Source: an uncultured Chitinophaga sp. (GTDB lineage: Bacteria > Bacteroidota > Bacteroidia > Chitinophagales > Chitinophagaceae). From it: DNA of 64,000 nt. The stretch is from positions 1 through 64,000 of the forward strand of contig NZ_CAMLHC010000022.1 in NCBI RefSeq assembly GCF_946479755.1. The letters are read 5' to 3'. Both the position numbers and the translations under genes were made by a program. Shown here one piece after another: positions 1-8,222 of this stretch; position 1 is the stretch's first letter, and every line of letters starts with the position of its first letter. The notes under the pieces were generated by a model. It searched no databases and was not told where the DNA came from. It saw only the letters and a list, made by a program, of their open reading frames with translations.

Positions 1-749
1 ACAACCGCGGTGGCGGTGGTGGTTACGACCGTGGCGGCGGTGGCGGAGGCTACAATCGCGGTGGCGGTGGTGGTTACGATCGCGGCGGCGGTGGCGGAGG
101 CTATAACCGCGGTGGCGGTGGTGGCGGCTACAATCGCGGCGGCGGCGGCAGACCAAGACCCGGTGGCCAGAACAGACGCTTCGAACCCAAACCAGATAAT
201 AAAATTTACTTTATCGCACTGCTGCCAACAGCAGAAGTAGGTAAGGAAATCATCAAAATAAAACAGGAATTTGCTGAACAATACGGACCAATGTACGCAT
301 TGAAAGTATTGCCGCACATCACCCTGCAGGTACCTTTTACAGCCGATCCGGCACTGGAAAAAGCCTTCTGCGATGAACTGACGGAATTCGCTAAAACACA
401 GGCTCCTTTCGAAGTGTCCCTGAAAAACTTCGGTACCTTCCCGAACAAACAGAACCGCGTCCTGTTCATCAACGTGGAAAAAAGCGAAACCATGGCTACC
501 ATGCATCGCCAGCTGATCAACTTCCTGCGTAAGGAATTCGGATTCAGCACCATGCTGGCACGTACCGGCTTTACACCGCACGTAACCGTAGCGTTTAAAG
601 ACCTGGACGACGAACAGTTCAACAAGGCCTGGCCCGAATATGAAAACAAGGAATACGAGGCTACTTTCAAAGTAAACAACCTCTACTTCCTGCGTCATAA
701 CGGCAAATCCTGGGAAGTACTGCAGAAATGCAAACTGGGCGGCGCATAA
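1..749 (+). CDS. Glycine-rich 2H phosphoesterase (2'-5' RNA ligase family), 5' partial
   Basis: The gene is cut by the left edge; its frame starts at base 3 and ends with TAA at 747-749. The first 55 or so visible residues are a low-complexity Asn-Arg-Gly-Tyr tract (NRGGGGGYDRGGGGGGY units, 51 bp each), resembling RGG-type RNA-binding tails. The rest is a compact domain with the two paired signature motifs of the 2H family, HITL near the middle (about base 315) and HVTV further on (about base 580), spaced as expected for the two catalytic His-x-Thr/Ser motifs. Members hydrolyse or ligate 2',5' bonds or cyclic phosphates in RNA. RNA binding by the Gly/Arg tract is inference. The true start lies outside the window. 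A strong terminator follows the stop. Confidence 0.85.
   Translation, partial: NRGGGGGYDRGGGGGGYNRGGGGGYDRGGGGGGYNRGGGGGGYNRGGGGRPRPGGQNRRFEPKPDNKIYFIALLPTAEVGKEIIKIKQEFAEQYGPMYALKVLPHITLQVPFTADPALEKAFCDELTEFAKTQAPFEVSLKNFGTFPNKQNRVLFINVEKSETMATMHRQLINFLRKEFGFSTMLARTGFTPHVTVAFKDLDDEQFNKAWPEYENKEYEATFKVNNLYFLRHNGKSWEVLQKCKLGGA
3..104 (+). repeat. 51-bp tandem repeat encoding Gly/Arg-rich segment
   Basis: Two full 51-bp units (3-53 and 54-104) are almost identical and are followed by shortened copies to about base 150. Each unit encodes Asn-Arg-Gly(5)-Tyr-Asp-Arg-Gly(6)-Tyr. The repeat is GGT/GGC-rich, so copy number is likely to vary by slippage; more copies may lie beyond the left edge. Confidence 0.85.
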
Positions 750-779
750 TCATTTAGAAATTTAGTTATTTAGATATTT

Positions 780-812
780 AGCCATTTGGGTTTTCCAAAT
801 GGCTATTTTTTT
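780..812 (+). terminator. Intrinsic terminator after the 2H phosphoesterase gene
   Basis: A perfect 10-bp stem (AGCCATTTGG / CCAAATGGCT) with a 5-base loop is followed by a run of eight T. It lies 30 bases after the stop codon. Confidence 0.9.
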
Positions 813-896
813 TCAGAAATGTCTATACTCCCATCACTATAACGCCACCGCTTCCTGACCCCCATAACCAAATAACTAAATATCAAAATTCCTAAA

Positions 897-932
897 TGAA
901 AAAGGGCCTCCGCTACAGCTGCAGAGACCCTT
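897..932 (-). terminator. Intrinsic terminator for the DUF2807 gene
   Basis: Read on the minus strand, a 12-bp stem with G:U wobbles (AAGGGTCTCTGC / GCGGAGGCCCTT) is closed by a 7-base loop and followed by a short T tract. It lies about 50 bases past the stop of the minus-strand gene ending at 984. Confidence 0.75.
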
Positions 933-983
933 CCGTTGTATATACTGTGAATAACCACAGTCTAACAGTGCAGGTTATACGAA

Positions 984-1733
984 TCAGATCTTCTTTACTT
1001 TACCTGATCCTTTGATGTCCGTTTGTATTTTCTGCGGATTACCGGCATAGGTCACGTCGCCACTGCCGTAAATGCCTACAGACAGCTGGTCCCGTACGCG
1101 GATGCTGTGGTCGCCGGAACCTTTAATGGTAATATCGGCCCGCTGCGTGTCGAGGTCAAGCGCTGCCACCTGACCACTGCCGTTAATGGCGCTGTTGAGG
1201 GAAATGGCCTTGCCTTTAAGATCGAGGTTACCCGAACCGTTGATCCGGGTAGACAGTTCCTGCACAGAGAGCGCCAGCGCTGCATTGGCGCTGCCATCAA
1301 TCTGGTAGGAAAAAGTATTGCTTTGTAAGGTATCCTTATTATCCAGGCTGCCGGAGCCGGCGAAGTTAATACGCTGGTAGTTACGGCTATGCACATACAC
1401 CTGTATAGGCATATGACGCCATAGCCTCACCCGGTTTCGTAAGCGGATAAACAGGGTGTTGTTGCTGGTATTGGTCTCGATAGCGCCAATAACATTGTCT
1501 TCCGCCCTGATCTCTACGGCTGCGGTACTGTCCTGTACCAGGTGCACTTCAAACGGACCGGATATTTCCACTTCTGAAAAAGGAGAGGTGTTGCGGGTTT
1601 CCGCCACAACATGGCCTGATCCGGCAATCTGGTCCCGGGCGCAGCCGCTCAGGATAAGGGTAAAGATCGCCAGCATCAGCAATAACCAGCTAACACTGAG
1701 ACTGGTGTAAGTTATGATAGCTTGTTTCTTCAT
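984..1733 (-). CDS. DUF2807 (head-GIN domain) lipoprotein
   Basis: A secreted lipoprotein of about 249 residues. A hydrophobic signal peptide ends in a lipobox (LILSGC), so the mature protein should be a lipid-anchored envelope protein. The body shows the DUF2807 pattern: short beta segments closed by repeated Gly-Ser-Gly turns (GSGSLDN, GSGNLDL, GSGQVAA, GSGDHSI, GSGDVTY, GSGKVKK) spaced about 20 residues apart, which suggests a beta-solenoid. The family has no assigned activity. I place the start at the ATG at 1733 (MKKQAII...), which gives a normal signal peptide; the frame stays open upstream to 1781 with another ATG at 1742. Its own terminator follows. Confidence 0.85.
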   Translation of the reverse strand: MKKQAIITYTSLSVSWLLLMLAIFTLILSGCARDQIAGSGHVVAETRNTSPFSEVEISGPFEVHLVQDSTAAVEIRAEDNVIGAIETNTSNNTLFIRLRNRVRLWRHMPIQVYVHSRNYQRINFAGSGSLDNKDTLQSNTFSYQIDGSANAALALSVQELSTRINGSGNLDLKGKAISLNSAINGSGQVAALDLDTQRADITIKGSGDHSIRVRDQLSVGIYGSGDVTYAGNPQKIQTDIKGSGKVKKI

Positions 1734-1801
1734 AAAAGTCATTTTTAGGGGGCTATGCAGAAATGACGGCTGAAGAAACAATTACCCCTACGGGGGTACC
1801 T

Positions 1802-1842
1802 AAAAAAAATAAGCCGGCCGTACAGACGTACGGAACCGGCTT
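1802..1842 (-). terminator. Intrinsic terminator for the small secreted protein gene
   Basis: On the minus strand the stem AAGCCGG...CCGGCTT, extended by an inner CCGTAC/GTACGG stem, is followed by a T-rich tract (ATTTTTTTA). It lies about 40 bases after the stop of the gene ending at 1880. Confidence 0.85.
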
Positions 1843-1879
1843 TTGATTAACCCCTATGAAAACCAACTATTGCTCTTGA

Positions 1880-2197
1880 TTAATTTGTCAGTTTAATTTC
1901 TCCCAAATCAGTCGCCTTTCCATCTTCTACTTTCACATCTGCAATGGTCGCAGGTTTAAAAGGTGCCTTCGCGCCTATAATCACTGTATAGGTTCCTGAT
2001 TTGGCATTTTGAAAGCTAAAAGCACCGTCGTTGACAGGTGATTTTAACGTGTCTGTTCCAGTGATAGCAAGTGCCTCAGTAGCGGCATCTGCAGGTGTCA
2101 CTTTACCTGTGATGGAGCCACCCTCAATTCCTTTGAAAGCAAAGGTTCCAAACGCTACTGCTGCCAATGCCAACATGGTTACTTTCAATTTTTTCAT
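1880..2197 (-). CDS. Small secreted protein with carboxypeptidase-regulatory-like fold
   Basis: A 105-residue protein with an N-terminal signal peptide (MKKLKVTMLALAAVAFGTFAF). The mature part, from GSITGKVTPADAA through SGTYTVIIGAK to the end, reads like a single carboxypeptidase-regulatory-like (Ig-like) beta-sandwich: a 'G.ITGKV' opening strand, 'GAFSFQNAKSGTYTV' in the middle, and a closing 'DLGEIKL' strand. Such stand-alone domains are common in the periplasm or on the surface of Bacteroidota and have no enzymatic role. Function unknown. It has its own terminator and a 220-base gap upstream, so it is probably a single-gene transcript. Confidence 0.75.
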   Translation of the reverse strand: MKKLKVTMLALAAVAFGTFAFKGIEGGSITGKVTPADAATEALAITGTDTLKSPVNDGAFSFQNAKSGTYTVIIGAKAPFKPATIADVKVEDGKATDLGEIKLTN

Positions 2198-2363
2198 AGC
2201 ACACGATTTAACAGTTAAACAATAAAGATTCTATGGTTAAAGTAAAGGTGTCAGCATATTGCTATCGCTTTTTTGATGTAAAGAACTGATGGTAGTTTTG
2301 CAAACACGGTGCCATAAAACCGCGGGTATATCTCCTTTAACAATTCTTTTGGAAGACATTAAC

Positions 2364-2399
2364 AAAACAAAAAAGTCTCCCGGTTTACCGGGAGACTTT
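2364..2399 (-). terminator. Intrinsic terminator for the BI-1 family gene
   Basis: On the minus strand a perfect 12-bp stem (AAAGTCTCCCGG / CCGGGAGACTTT) with a 4-base loop runs into TTTTTTGTTTTG, 25 bases past the stop codon of the gene ending at 2424. Confidence 0.95.
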
Positions 2400-2423
2400 C
2401 GCTATAAAGGGAAAACGATCGTT

Positions 2424-3164
2424 TTATCTTCTGTTTAATTTGCTCAGCAGCCGCAGGATTTCGAGGTACAGCCATACCAGGGTCACCAGCAGGCCAAAAG
2501 AAGCGTACCACTCGAAGTATTTGGGTGCGCGCATGGCTACGCCCTGTTCAATCATGTCGAAGTCCAGGATCAGGTTCAGTGCGGCAATAGCCACCACGAT
2601 AACAGAGAACACAATGCCGAAAGTACCACTGCTATGGATCAACGGCATTTCAATATGGAATAAACGCAGCACCATGGCAATCAGGTAAAAAATACCAATA
2701 CCAAGGGTAGCGGTCATCACGATAGATTTAAAACGCTCGGTAGCACGGATAACACCAGTGCGGTACAGTACCAGCATGGCGATGAAAGTGCCGAAAGTAA
2801 GGCCTACCGCCTGCAGCACGATACCCTGCCACTGTGCGTTAAACATCGCAGAGATACCGCCGAGGAAAAGACCTTCCGCCAGCGCGTAAGCAGGAGCCAG
2901 GTAACCGGACCATTCTTTTTTGAAAATAATAACCAGTGCCAGTATAAAGCCACCAATTGCGCCGCCGATAACCAGCGGAAAAACGTTGGAGCTGCCCTTT
3001 ACAAATTGACCATAGGAGAAAACAGCTGCTGCCATCAGCATGATCAGCAGAAAAGACATTTTGTTAACAGTACCACGGATGCTCATGGTAGCGCCATCAG
3101 AATGAGCAGCCTTGCCAAAAATACTTTCTTTGAGTACAGGGTTGTTCGATTGAAACAGTGCCAT
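2424..3164 (-). CDS. Bax inhibitor-1/YccA-family inner membrane protein
   Basis: A 246-residue polytopic protein with about seven hydrophobic segments. The first 35 residues are polar (MALFQSNNPVLKESIFGKAA), then segments follow at roughly 36-52, 60-78, 90-105, 113-133, 148-163, 178-196 and 215-236. The short, charged C-terminus and the FDMIEQGVAMRAPKYFEWYASFG stretch before the last helix match the BI-1/YccA (TMBIM) family, some members of which are pH-sensitive calcium leak channels. The physiological role in bacteria is unclear. It is monocistronic, with a strong terminator downstream and about 300 bases of intergenic DNA upstream that separates it from korA. Confidence 0.85.
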   Translation of the reverse strand: MALFQSNNPVLKESIFGKAAHSDGATMSIRGTVNKMSFLLIMLMAAAVFSYGQFVKGSSNVFPLVIGGAIGGFILALVIIFKKEWSGYLAPAYALAEGLFLGGISAMFNAQWQGIVLQAVGLTFGTFIAMLVLYRTGVIRATERFKSIVMTATLGIGIFYLIAMVLRLFHIEMPLIHSSGTFGIVFSVIVVAIAALNLILDFDMIEQGVAMRAPKYFEWYASFGLLVTLVWLYLEILRLLSKLNRR

Positions 3165-3341
3165 AAAATATAGTTTAAAATTATTAACAGTAAAAGTACG
3201 ATTTGATTTGACATCCAGCTCCCGTTACCGCTGAATTTGTATTAAAATTAGCAATTATTGGTCAATAACCTGTAGTTATCACCCATAACAAGAAGTAATG
3301 TGAAAGCCCTTTTCTGGCAGTAATAGTCTACTGGATTTGTG

Positions 3342-3349
3342 TACTTTTG
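3342..3349 (+). promoter_or_regulatory. Candidate -7 promoter box for korA
   Basis: TACTTTTG fits the Bacteroidota -7 consensus TAnnTTTG and lies about 115 bases before the korA start. No good -33 TTTG is placed at the normal distance, so this is tentative. I see no gene in the 3165-3463 gap. Confidence 0.4.
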
Positions 3350-3463
3350 TAGATAAATGGACATGATTTTGCGCAGGTTTGGCCATAACATCCGCCGATT
3401 GCCTAAATTTACACCTGTTTTATACAGAATACCTTATACTAAGATACCTTAAAAGAATAATAG

Positions 3464-5311
3464 ATGTCTAATACTTCGATTCAACAACTGGATGATGTAG
3501 TGATAAAATTTGCGGGCGATAGTGGAGACGGGATGCAGTTGACAGGTACCCAGTTTTCCAATAACACCGCGCTGATCGGCAATGACCTGAGCACATTTCC
3601 GGACTTTCCTGCCGAAATACGCGCCCCTCAGGGTACCCTGGCGGGTGTGAGCGGTTTCCAGCTTCATTTTTCTTCCAACAGAATATTTACGCCGGGCGAT
3701 GCCTGCGACGTACTGGTAGCCATGAATGCTGCCGCCCTGAAAGCGAACCTGAAAGGACTTAAAAAAGGTGGTATCATCATCGCCAATACCGATGGCTTCG
3801 ATGCCAAAAACCTCCGGCTGGCCAACTACCCGGAAGGCATTAATCCGCTGGAAGACGGCTCCCTGGCCAACTACCAGCTCCATGTCATGGACGTGACCAA
3901 AATGACCCGCGAAGCCCTGAAAGAGACTTCACTGGGCATGAAAGAGAAAGACCGCGCCAAAAACATGTTCGTACTGGGCGTCCTCTACTGGCTGTACGAC
4001 CGTAACATGGAAAGTACAGAAGCTTTCCTCCAGGAGAAATTTGGCAAAAAACAGGAGATCCTCGACAGTAACCTGAAAGTGCTGCGCGCCGGTTACAACT
4101 TCGCGGATACCGTAGAAGCCTTCACCACCCGTTACCGCGTGGAAAAAGCCCGCATGGAGCCGGGTACCTACCGCAGCATTACCGGTAACACCGCCCTGGC
4201 GTATGGCCTGGTAGCGGCCTCCCAGAAAGCTAATCTGCCGCTGTTCCTGGGTACCTATCCCATCACACCGGCTTCTGATATCCTGCATGAACTGAGCCGC
4301 TTCAAAAATTTCGGTATCCGCACCTTCCAGGCGGAAGACGAAATTGCCGGCATCACCTCCGCTATCGGCGCCTCCTACGGCGGCCACATGGGCATTACTA
4401 CCACCTCCGGCCCGGGCATGGCCCTGAAAGGCGAAGCCATGGGACTGGCCGTGATGCTGGAAATTCCGCTGCTGATCGTTGATATTCAGCGCGGTGGCCC
4501 TTCTACCGGTCTGCCTACGAAAACGGAACAATCTGACCTGTTACAGGCTTATTACGGCCGTAACGGCGAATGTCCCATGCCGATCATCTCCGCTTCTACG
4601 CCGGCCGACTGCTTCGCGGCCATCTTTGAGGCTTTCCGCATCAGCGTACAGCACATGACACCGGTGATCTTCCTCAGCGACGGCTACATCGCCAACGGCG
4701 CCGAACCATGGCGCTTCCCGAAAAGCGCTGACCTGCCGGCCATCGAAGTGAAATTCAAAAAACAACTGGAAGAAGGAGAGGAACACTTCCTGCCTTACCA
4801 CCGCGATGAAAACCTGGTACGCCCCTGGGCCGTACCCGGCACTCCCGGCCTGGAACACCGCATCGGCGGCCTCGAAAAACAAAATATCACCGGCAACGTT
4901 AGCTACGATCCGGAGAACCACCAGCTGATGGTGAAAATCCGCCAGGAAAAAGTAGATAAGATCGCCGACCATATTCCCCTGCAGAAAATAGAAGTCGGCC
5001 CGGAAAAAGGCAAAGTACTGGTACTCGGCTGGGGCTCCACCTTCGGCGCCATTAAAAGCGCCGTACTGGACCTGCTGGCAGAAGGCCACCAGGTAGCTCA
5101 TGCCCATATCCGCCATATGCGCCCGTTCCCGAAAAATCTGGGTGAAATCCTCCACAGCTACGATAAGGTACTGATACCGGAAATCAACAATGGTCAGCTG
5201 ATCAAAATTATCCGCGATCAATACCTGATCGATGCACAGGGATACCACAAAATCATGGGCGTTCCCATCACCAAAGGAGAGCTCATTACCCGCATTAAGG
5301 AAATGTTATAA
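3464..5311 (+). CDS. korA: 2-oxoacid:ferredoxin oxidoreductase, fused gamma-alpha subunit (KorA type)
   Basis: A 615-residue subunit of a 2-oxoacid:acceptor oxidoreductase, most like the 2-oxoglutarate:ferredoxin oxidoreductase alpha chains that carry the gamma domain at the N-terminus. Residues 10-190 form the gamma domain (FAGDSGDGMQLTGTQFS; PQGTLAGVSGFQ). Residues 220-600 form the alpha pyrimidine-binding and transketolase-like domain (GTYPITPASDILHELS; FQAEDEIAGITSAIGAS; TTTSGPGMALKGEAMG; DIQRGGPSTGLPTKTEQSD). The complex makes acyl-CoA from the 2-oxoacid and CoA while reducing ferredoxin. The thiamine-diphosphate and Fe-S beta subunit (KorB), normally the next gene, is not here: a GC-rich hairpin and an unrelated gene follow. 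Substrate assignment to 2-oxoglutarate is by overall architecture. Confidence 0.9.
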   Translation: MSNTSIQQLDDVVIKFAGDSGDGMQLTGTQFSNNTALIGNDLSTFPDFPAEIRAPQGTLAGVSGFQLHFSSNRIFTPGDACDVLVAMNAAALKANLKGLKKGGIIIANTDGFDAKNLRLANYPEGINPLEDGSLANYQLHVMDVTKMTREALKETSLGMKEKDRAKNMFVLGVLYWLYDRNMESTEAFLQEKFGKKQEILDSNLKVLRAGYNFADTVEAFTTRYRVEKARMEPGTYRSITGNTALAYGLVAASQKANLPLFLGTYPITPASDILHELSRFKNFGIRTFQAEDEIAGITSAIGASYGGHMGITTTSGPGMALKGEAMGLAVMLEIPLLIVDIQRGGPSTGLPTKTEQSDLLQAYYGRNGECPMPIISASTPADCFAAIFEAFRISVQHMTPVIFLSDGYIANGAEPWRFPKSADLPAIEVKFKKQLEEGEEHFLPYHRDENLVRPWAVPGTPGLEHRIGGLEKQNITGNVSYDPENHQLMVKIRQEKVDKIADHIPLQKIEVGPEKGKVLVLGWGSTFGAIKSAVLDLLAEGHQVAHAHIRHMRPFPKNLGEILHSYDKVLIPEINNGQLIKIIRDQYLIDAQGYHKIMGVPITKGELITRIKEML

Positions 5312-5341
5312 GATAATAGACGCTAATGCGTTAGACAGGCC

Positions 5342-5376
5342 AGGGGCGCAATGGGGATCATCTCCGCTGCGCCCCT
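5342..5376 (+). terminator. Hairpin after korA, possible terminator
   Basis: A 9-bp stem (AGGGGCGCA / TGCGCCCCT) encloses 17 bases, 30 bases past the korA stop. No T tract follows, so it may stabilise the transcript end or attenuate rather than act as a classic terminator. Confidence 0.5.
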
Positions 5377-5494
5377 GCTGTATCAACAGGACAGGCAGGC
5401 GCCAAACTTCGGGGATTTTTTGTATTTTCAATAAGGGGACTATTACAGCTACCTCCCCTCTGATGTTTAATTTTTTAGTTTAAGCCTCCTATTT

Positions 5495-6085
5495 ATGAAA
5501 TGCCTTTTTCGTGTATTGTTATGCGTTGCAACGGTAGCTGTATTCTACCTCCCGGCACATGCCCAAACGACCACTTTTGAAGTACGGATCGCCAATCATG
5601 CAGTGGGCACTATCGAAGCACAACGTAAAGTAACCGGATCTGCCAAGAGTATCACGATTAAAACCCGTATCCAGACACTACTGGCAAAGGTCAACAGCGA
5701 CATTCTCAATGAGTACGACAACAACGTGCTCACCCTGGCCAGGTCCACCCGCGTGGCAGGGAAAAAAGGAGAAGACAAGGAAACGACGACGCGTCGTAAC
5801 GGGAATGACTATACGGTGCTGCTGAACGGCACCCGCTCTGTGATCGACAACACAGAAATAGCGCACTGTGTGGCCGATCTGTATTTTTCGGAACCCAAAC
5901 AGGTGTCCCGTATCTTCTCGGAAGCGCTGGGCAAATTCCTGCCCCTCCGCGCGCTGGGAAGCGGCCAGTATGAACTGGGACTGCCGGAAGGCAAGAAAAA
6001 TATCTATAAGTATACCAACGGCGTATTAACGGAGGTAGAAGTTAACCACACTTTAGGGAAAGCACTGTTTGTTAAGACCATCTAA
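5495..6085 (+). CDS. DUF6134-like secreted protein
   Basis: A 196-residue exported protein. A clean signal peptide (residues 1-23, ending PAHAQ) precedes a beta-rich domain with the pattern typical of DUF6134 proteins: an opening 'TFEVRIANHAVGTIEAQR' strand pair, a middle with alternating charged strands, and a closing segment (LPEGKKNIYKYTNGVLTEVEVNHTLGKALFVKTI). The layout resembles periplasmic lipid- or lipoprotein-handling beta cups, but no catalytic residues stand out and the function is unknown. It is separated from korA by 180 bases and a hairpin, so it is probably transcribed on its own; it converges with the nucleoside permease gene. Confidence 0.7.
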   Translation: MKCLFRVLLCVATVAVFYLPAHAQTTTFEVRIANHAVGTIEAQRKVTGSAKSITIKTRIQTLLAKVNSDILNEYDNNVLTLARSTRVAGKKGEDKETTTRRNGNDYTVLLNGTRSVIDNTEIAHCVADLYFSEPKQVSRIFSEALGKFLPLRALGSGQYELGLPEGKKNIYKYTNGVLTEVEVNHTLGKALFVKTI

Positions 6086-6116
6086 AAAAATGCAGCGAAG
6101 CATAGCCCCGCTGCAT
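6083..6116 (-). terminator. Intrinsic terminator for the nucleoside permease gene
   Basis: On the minus strand an 8-bp stem (ATGCAGCG / CGCTGCAT) is followed by seven T. The T tract overlaps the stop codon of the convergent plus-strand gene. On the plus strand there is no T run. Confidence 0.8.
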
Positions 6117-6145
6117 GGTAAGTTCAAAAATTATAAGCTGAAAAA

Positions 6146-7354
6146 TCAGGCGGTTTTCTGTGTTGTTTTGTCCTGGAAGAGCAACATGAACAGCACCAGC
6201 ACGGCGGCGGCGATACCGGCGGGAATCAGCCAGATGCCTTGCCAGTTGTGGCCGGCGGCGGTTTTATAAGACTCTACGATAGGACCGGAGATCAGGAAGC
6301 CGATCAGCATGCCCACACCATAGGTGGCGAGGGTAACGAAGCCCTGTGCAGAACTCTTGAATTCTTCCCCTGCCAGTTTATCGGTGTAGATCTGGCCGGT
6401 AACGAAGAAGAAGTCATAGCAAATGCCATGCAGCACGATACCCACGATCAGCATCCAGTAGTTGGAATCCACATTGCCGTAGGCAAACAGTACGTAACGC
6501 AGCACCCAGGCCAGCATACCCAGCGCCAGCATCTTTTTCACGCCCAGGCGGACGAAGAAGAGCGGCATCACCAGCATGAAGAAAAATTCTGACATCTGCC
6601 CGAGGGATTGTTTACCCGCAGCGGCGGTCATACCGATCTCGTTCAGGAACGGATTGGTGAAATTGTAATAAAACGCCAGCGGAATACAGATAGCAATGGA
6701 AGCGAGGAAAAACAGCAGGTAAGAGCGGTTTTTCAGCATCCGGATGGCATCCAGGCCAAGGATTTCTTTTACAGAGATCTGAGTGCCTTTTTTGGCCGGC
6801 GGTGTTTTAGGCAGCGTGAAACTGAAGAGGCCCAGCAGCAGGGATGCGCCGGCAGCCATCTTAAACGTGAGGCCCAGCGTGTTGGATTGCTCCCAGTTGA
6901 GCCAGCCGATCAGCAGCCCGGCAATGATCCAGCCGAAGGTGCCGAACACACGGATCGTGGAAAACTCCTTGCTGGGATCGCTCATCTGCCGGAAGGAGAT
7001 GGAGTTTACCAGGGCCAGCGTTGGCATGTATAAGATCATGTACACCAGCAGCACAGGATAGAAGCTGTCAAAGCTGGTCATACCGGAACAGGTCCATAAC
7101 AGCGCTGCCCCGATCAGGTGAATGGCGCCAAGGATCACCTGGGCGGAAATAAAACGATCCGCAATGATACCCACAATGAAAGGCGCAATAACAGCCCCGA
7201 TCGATTGGGTGAGGAAAGCAACGCTCACCTGGTTGGCGTTGGTATCCTGCAGATTTTTTAATACAAACGTACCCAGTGTCACAAACCATGCTCCCCAGAT
7301 AAAGAACTCGAGGAACATCATGAAGGACAATTGTACTCTTACGGCTGATTTCAT
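6146..7354 (-). CDS. Nucleoside permease, NupG-like (MFS nucleoside:H+ symporter)
   Basis: A 402-residue inner-membrane transporter with twelve hydrophobic segments. The N-terminus (MKSAVRVQLSFMMFLEFFIWGAWFVTLG) matches the nucleoside:H+ symporter family, as do the first-half motif PFIVGIIADRF after TM2, the central cytoplasmic loop (TPPAKKGTQISVKEILGLDA), and the second-half 'GICYDFFFVTGQIYTD' and 'SAQGFVTLATYGVGMLIGF' stretches. It should import purine or pyrimidine nucleosides with protons. The salvage enzymes Upp and Ade lie elsewhere in this window but are not linked to it. The gene is monocistronic with its own terminator. Confidence 0.85.
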   Translation of the reverse strand: MKSAVRVQLSFMMFLEFFIWGAWFVTLGTFVLKNLQDTNANQVSVAFLTQSIGAVIAPFIVGIIADRFISAQVILGAIHLIGAALLWTCSGMTSFDSFYPVLLVYMILYMPTLALVNSISFRQMSDPSKEFSTIRVFGTFGWIIAGLLIGWLNWEQSNTLGLTFKMAAGASLLLGLFSFTLPKTPPAKKGTQISVKEILGLDAIRMLKNRSYLLFFLASIAICIPLAFYYNFTNPFLNEIGMTAAAGKQSLGQMSEFFFMLVMPLFFVRLGVKKMLALGMLAWVLRYVLFAYGNVDSNYWMLIVGIVLHGICYDFFFVTGQIYTDKLAGEEFKSSAQGFVTLATYGVGMLIGFLISGPIVESYKTAAGHNWQGIWLIPAGIAAAVLVLFMLLFQDKTTQKTA

Positions 7355-7469
7355 AACGTTTTTTTAGCTTTTTAAATGCATCTGAATGAACTGCTTAAGA
7401 TAGCAAATTATTGTAAATCGTTCCGGAAATTTATGATGGAAGAAAAAAACGCAGCGGGTTTCCGGCAGC

Positions 7470-8189
7470 TCATGACCGCAGTTTCCGGCCGTGCATCACA
7501 GCGATGGGAGAGCCGTTAGCCAGCAGGGCGGACAGCGGCGCCTGTTCGAGTACCGGGCCGAAGGCCGGACCATACAGCCGGGAGGCATGACACCGGTAAT
7601 CGTAGTCAATCACCGGGTGGAGGTCCCACTTCGGGTGGCTCACTTCATATTCACCGGTGGTACGATGGTCCAGCCGGGTGTAACCCCAGTAATGCTCGGT
7701 GATAAAAGCGGCTTCGCTGCCTTCTTCCAGCGGCTGGGGTGTTGCTGCGGCAGTAGCCCTGAGGAAATTCGTCTGTCCCGCCACTTCCCACTCGTACTGT
7801 ACGTGGAGGGTGTTGGCATCCGGTTGTCCCCATTGGTGGCGCATCCGGTGGGTAGCATAGTTTTCTTTGTAGAGCGTATTGGCGACCAGGGTGATCAGTG
7901 GTTTGGGCACCAGTTCCCGGATAAATACCACGCCCCGTTTCCACTGGCCCTGGTCTTTATAGCGGACATAAAAACGGAGGTTCACTTCTTCAAAGGTGCG
8001 ATGGCCGGGGAAGCCGATACCTTTGACTTTCGTGTCCTGGAACAGAAAGCCGACGAGGCTGACATAATGGATGTTGTTAAAAGTGTCCGGTTCGGTGTGA
8101 GCCGGGAGGTATGGCCGCAGCGTGTTGGCATCTGCGGCAAAATTGAGCATCAGCAGATTCCGCCAGCTGGCAGTCAGAAATGGGCGCAT
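7470..8189 (-). CDS. DUF2071/YqjF-family protein
   Basis: A 239-residue soluble protein. It opens with RPFLTASWRNLLMLNFAAD and continues with LRPYLPAHTEPDTFNNIHYVSLVGF, the conserved start of YqjF/DUF2071 proteins, and has the family's FEEVNLRFYVRY and 'HPVIDYDYRCHASRLYGPAFGPVL' blocks. The fold is related to acetoacetate decarboxylase-like beta barrels, but no catalytic activity is known for the family. The gene starts 33 bases after the nth stop on the same strand, so the two may be co-transcribed. Confidence 0.85.
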   Translation of the reverse strand: MRPFLTASWRNLLMLNFAADANTLRPYLPAHTEPDTFNNIHYVSLVGFLFQDTKVKGIGFPGHRTFEEVNLRFYVRYKDQGQWKRGVVFIRELVPKPLITLVANTLYKENYATHRMRHQWGQPDANTLHVQYEWEVAGQTNFLRATAAATPQPLEEGSEAAFITEHYWGYTRLDHRTTGEYEVSHPKWDLHPVIDYDYRCHASRLYGPAFGPVLEQAPLSALLANGSPIAVMHGRKLRS

Positions 8190-8222
8190 ACGGAGAATTT
8201 AGGTATACTGAATATATAATTG

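Noticed and set aside
3..150. Gly/Arg tandem DNA as a CRISPR or telomere-like array
   Set aside because: It is in frame with the phosphoesterase domain and has no spacers.
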